A DNA stretch of 33,768 bases from Erysipelothrix sp. GTDB lineage: Bacteria; Bacillota_I; Bacilli_A; Erysipelotrichales; Erysipelotrichaceae. Under the pieces are notes generated by a model that did not search any database, was not told the origin of the DNA, and worked only from the letters and a program-made list of their open reading frames with translations. How positions within the stretch are numbered: the first letter of the stretch is position 1; the number at the start of each line of letters is the position of its first letter. Positions 32,999 through 33,768 of the stretch are shown piece by piece. The translations under genes were made by a program, and so were the position numbers. The DNA lies in NCBI GenBank assembly GCA_012735275.1, contig JAAYHR010000026.1:1-33768 (forward strand), read 5' to 3'.

Positions 32999-33016
32999 TT
33001 CCCCACTACCTTTCCA

Positions 33017-33042
33017 TAAAAAAAGAAGGCTGCGCCTTCTTT
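33017..33042 (-). terminator. Terminator of ptsH
   Basis: A 9-bp stem, AAAGAAGGC with GCCTTCTTT, three-base loop, followed on the minus strand by TTTT. pgcA starts about 20 bases further on. Confidence 0.85.
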
Positions 33043-33051
33043 AAACTTTTA

Positions 33052-33318
33052 CTAAGCTATTACTTTTTGCGCTTGTAATGTTTCTCTAATTGTTTCTAAT
33101 GCTTCTTCTTCATCTTCACCATCTGTTTTGATTGTTATCATAGCTCCTGGTGTTGCCCCTAAAGAAATTATGTTTAGAATTGATTTCATATTTACTTCTT
33201 GACCGTCAAATCCGATAGTCACGTCGCTTTTAAATTTACTTGCTACTGAAACTGCAATTGTTGCAGGTCTAGCGTGTAATCCTACTGGATCAATAATTTC
33301 TGCTGTAAAACTTTTCAT
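33052..33318 (-). CDS. ptsH: Phosphocarrier protein HPr
   Basis: HPr of the sugar phosphotransferase system, 88 residues. GLHARPAT places the phospho-His exactly at residue 15, and NMKSILNI places the regulatory Ser at 46, so the HPr kinase/CcpA type of control is likely, as in other Firmicutes. Length is typical. No ptsI is next to it; the gene ends with its own terminator and has a promoter at 33344-33372, so ptsI must be elsewhere. An AGGAGG-like site (GGAGGT) precedes the ATG. Confidence 0.97.
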   Translation of the reverse strand: MKSFTAEIIDPVGLHARPATIAVSVASKFKSDVTIGFDGQEVNMKSILNIISLGATPGAMITIKTDGEDEEEALETIRETLQAQKVIA

Positions 33319-33343
33319 AGTCTACCTCCATCCTACTGGTTAT

Positions 33344-33372
33344 AATATATACTAAATTACACTTTTAAGCAA
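33344..33372 (-). promoter_or_regulatory. ptsH promoter
   Basis: The minus strand has TTGCTT, a 17-base spacer and TATATT, about 25 bases before the ATG. Confidence 0.55.
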
Positions 33373-33382
33373 CTAAAATAGA

Positions 33383-33768
33383 TTATAGTTTAATTATATT
33401 TTCTATTTCAGCTAACTTGGATACATCCTCGATAATAAAGGTGTCTTTCGTGTATTTTTGAGTGGTATTACCCTTCAATTCATTCTTATATTTAGTCTGA
33501 GCATCGAGTTTGCGTGGATTAATGATTACGCTACCTTTATTTGCTGTAACCGGTTCAACAAGAACACGTTTAATTTTGTTTCTTAAGACTTCTTTTACTA
33601 ATTTATTATCTTGATCTATTTGGATAACGCGACGATCAGTAATGTAATAAGTAAACTTTTCATTCTTCTTACCATTAGCGATTGCGATAAAGTATGCGAC
33701 AAAGCAAATTATCGCTCCAATAATTGATCCAATCGTAATGATGTTCAAGATGAAATCTTGCTTACTTG
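33383..33768 (-). CDS. PH-domain-like membrane protein, C-terminal part
   Basis: The frame stays open to the right window edge, so the real start is likely outside; a TTG at 33748 is the only start inside and has no ribosome site. The visible 128 residues begin SKQDFILN, then have a membrane helix (IITIGSIIGAIICFVAYFIAI) and a soluble domain with YYITDRRVIQIDQDNKLVKE and an IIEDV...ENIIKL ending. The TDRRVI block is typical of bacterial PH-domain (YdbS/YdbT-type, DUF304) membrane proteins. The role of such proteins is unknown. The family call is moderate. Confidence 0.6.
   Translation of the reverse strand, partial: SKQDFILNIITIGSIIGAIICFVAYFIAIANGKKNEKFTYYITDRRVIQIDQDNKLVKEVLRNKIKRVLVEPVTANKGSVIINPRKLDAQTKYKNELKGNTTQKYTKDTFIIEDVSKLAEIENIIKL

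Overview
The window comes from an AT-rich, low-GC Gram-positive (Firmicutes/Bacilli-type) chromosome. The reading frames are densely packed, Shine-Dalgarno sites are strong (AGGAGG), many promoters look like extended -10 types, and rho-independent terminators are frequent. TGG encodes Trp and TGA is used as a stop (end of the flavoprotein at 21942), so this is not the Mycoplasma/Spiroplasma code. The gene set (AddAB, RNase M5, HPr with Ser46, the MEP-pathway enzyme IspE, DegV, and gene order like the Bacillus yabD-yabE-rnmV-ksgA-ispE-glmU-prs segment) points to Bacilli or a nearby lineage such as Erysipelotrichia, Haloplasma/Turicibacter or Acholeplasma-like bacteria. I cannot fix the genus. 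No IS element, prophage, CRISPR array, tRNA or rRNA was recognised.

Layout. (1) 1-4913, minus strand: the start of an MgtC-family membrane protein, a secreted serine hydrolase with a sortase-like tail and a terminator hairpin in its leader, a lemA/DUF3137 pair, and a DegV fatty-acid-binding protein. (2) 5112-12174, plus strand: yigZ-addB-addA, the double-strand-break nuclease-helicase, then an unrecognised 219-residue protein. (3) 12330-16012, plus strand: a thiol/cystine pair (CoA-disulfide-reductase-like enzyme plus cystine symporter TcyP) behind an operator-like palindrome, then exonuclease III. (4) 16051-24937, mainly minus strand: mnmE, tatD, a 3D-domain lipoprotein, rnmV, rsmA, ispE, glmU and prs, a nearly Bacillus-like housekeeping order with overlapping genes. 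A flavoprotein of the HI0933/BaiN family is inserted on the plus strand between rnmV and the 3D gene. (5) 25039-33768, minus strand: BrnQ transporter, a Zn/Cd-type P1B ATPase with a palindromic operator on its promoter, oligoendopeptidase F, an inositol-monophosphatase-family enzyme, phosphoglucomutase/phosphomannomutase, HPr, and a partial PH-domain membrane protein.

Most genes are ordinary core functions. The most unusual observation is the GlmU protein: its acetyltransferase half keeps every recognisable active-site residue, while its uridylyltransferase half keeps the fold-like spacing but has lost the nucleotide-binding signature, the metal-binding Asp and the other substrate residues. 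Other points worth checking are an AddB subunit without a P-loop, a strong terminator in the leader of the serine hydrolase, palindromes on the degV, cdr-tcyP and metal-ATPase promoters, and a 3D domain missing one of its named Asp residues. I did not find a convincing new multi-gene system.
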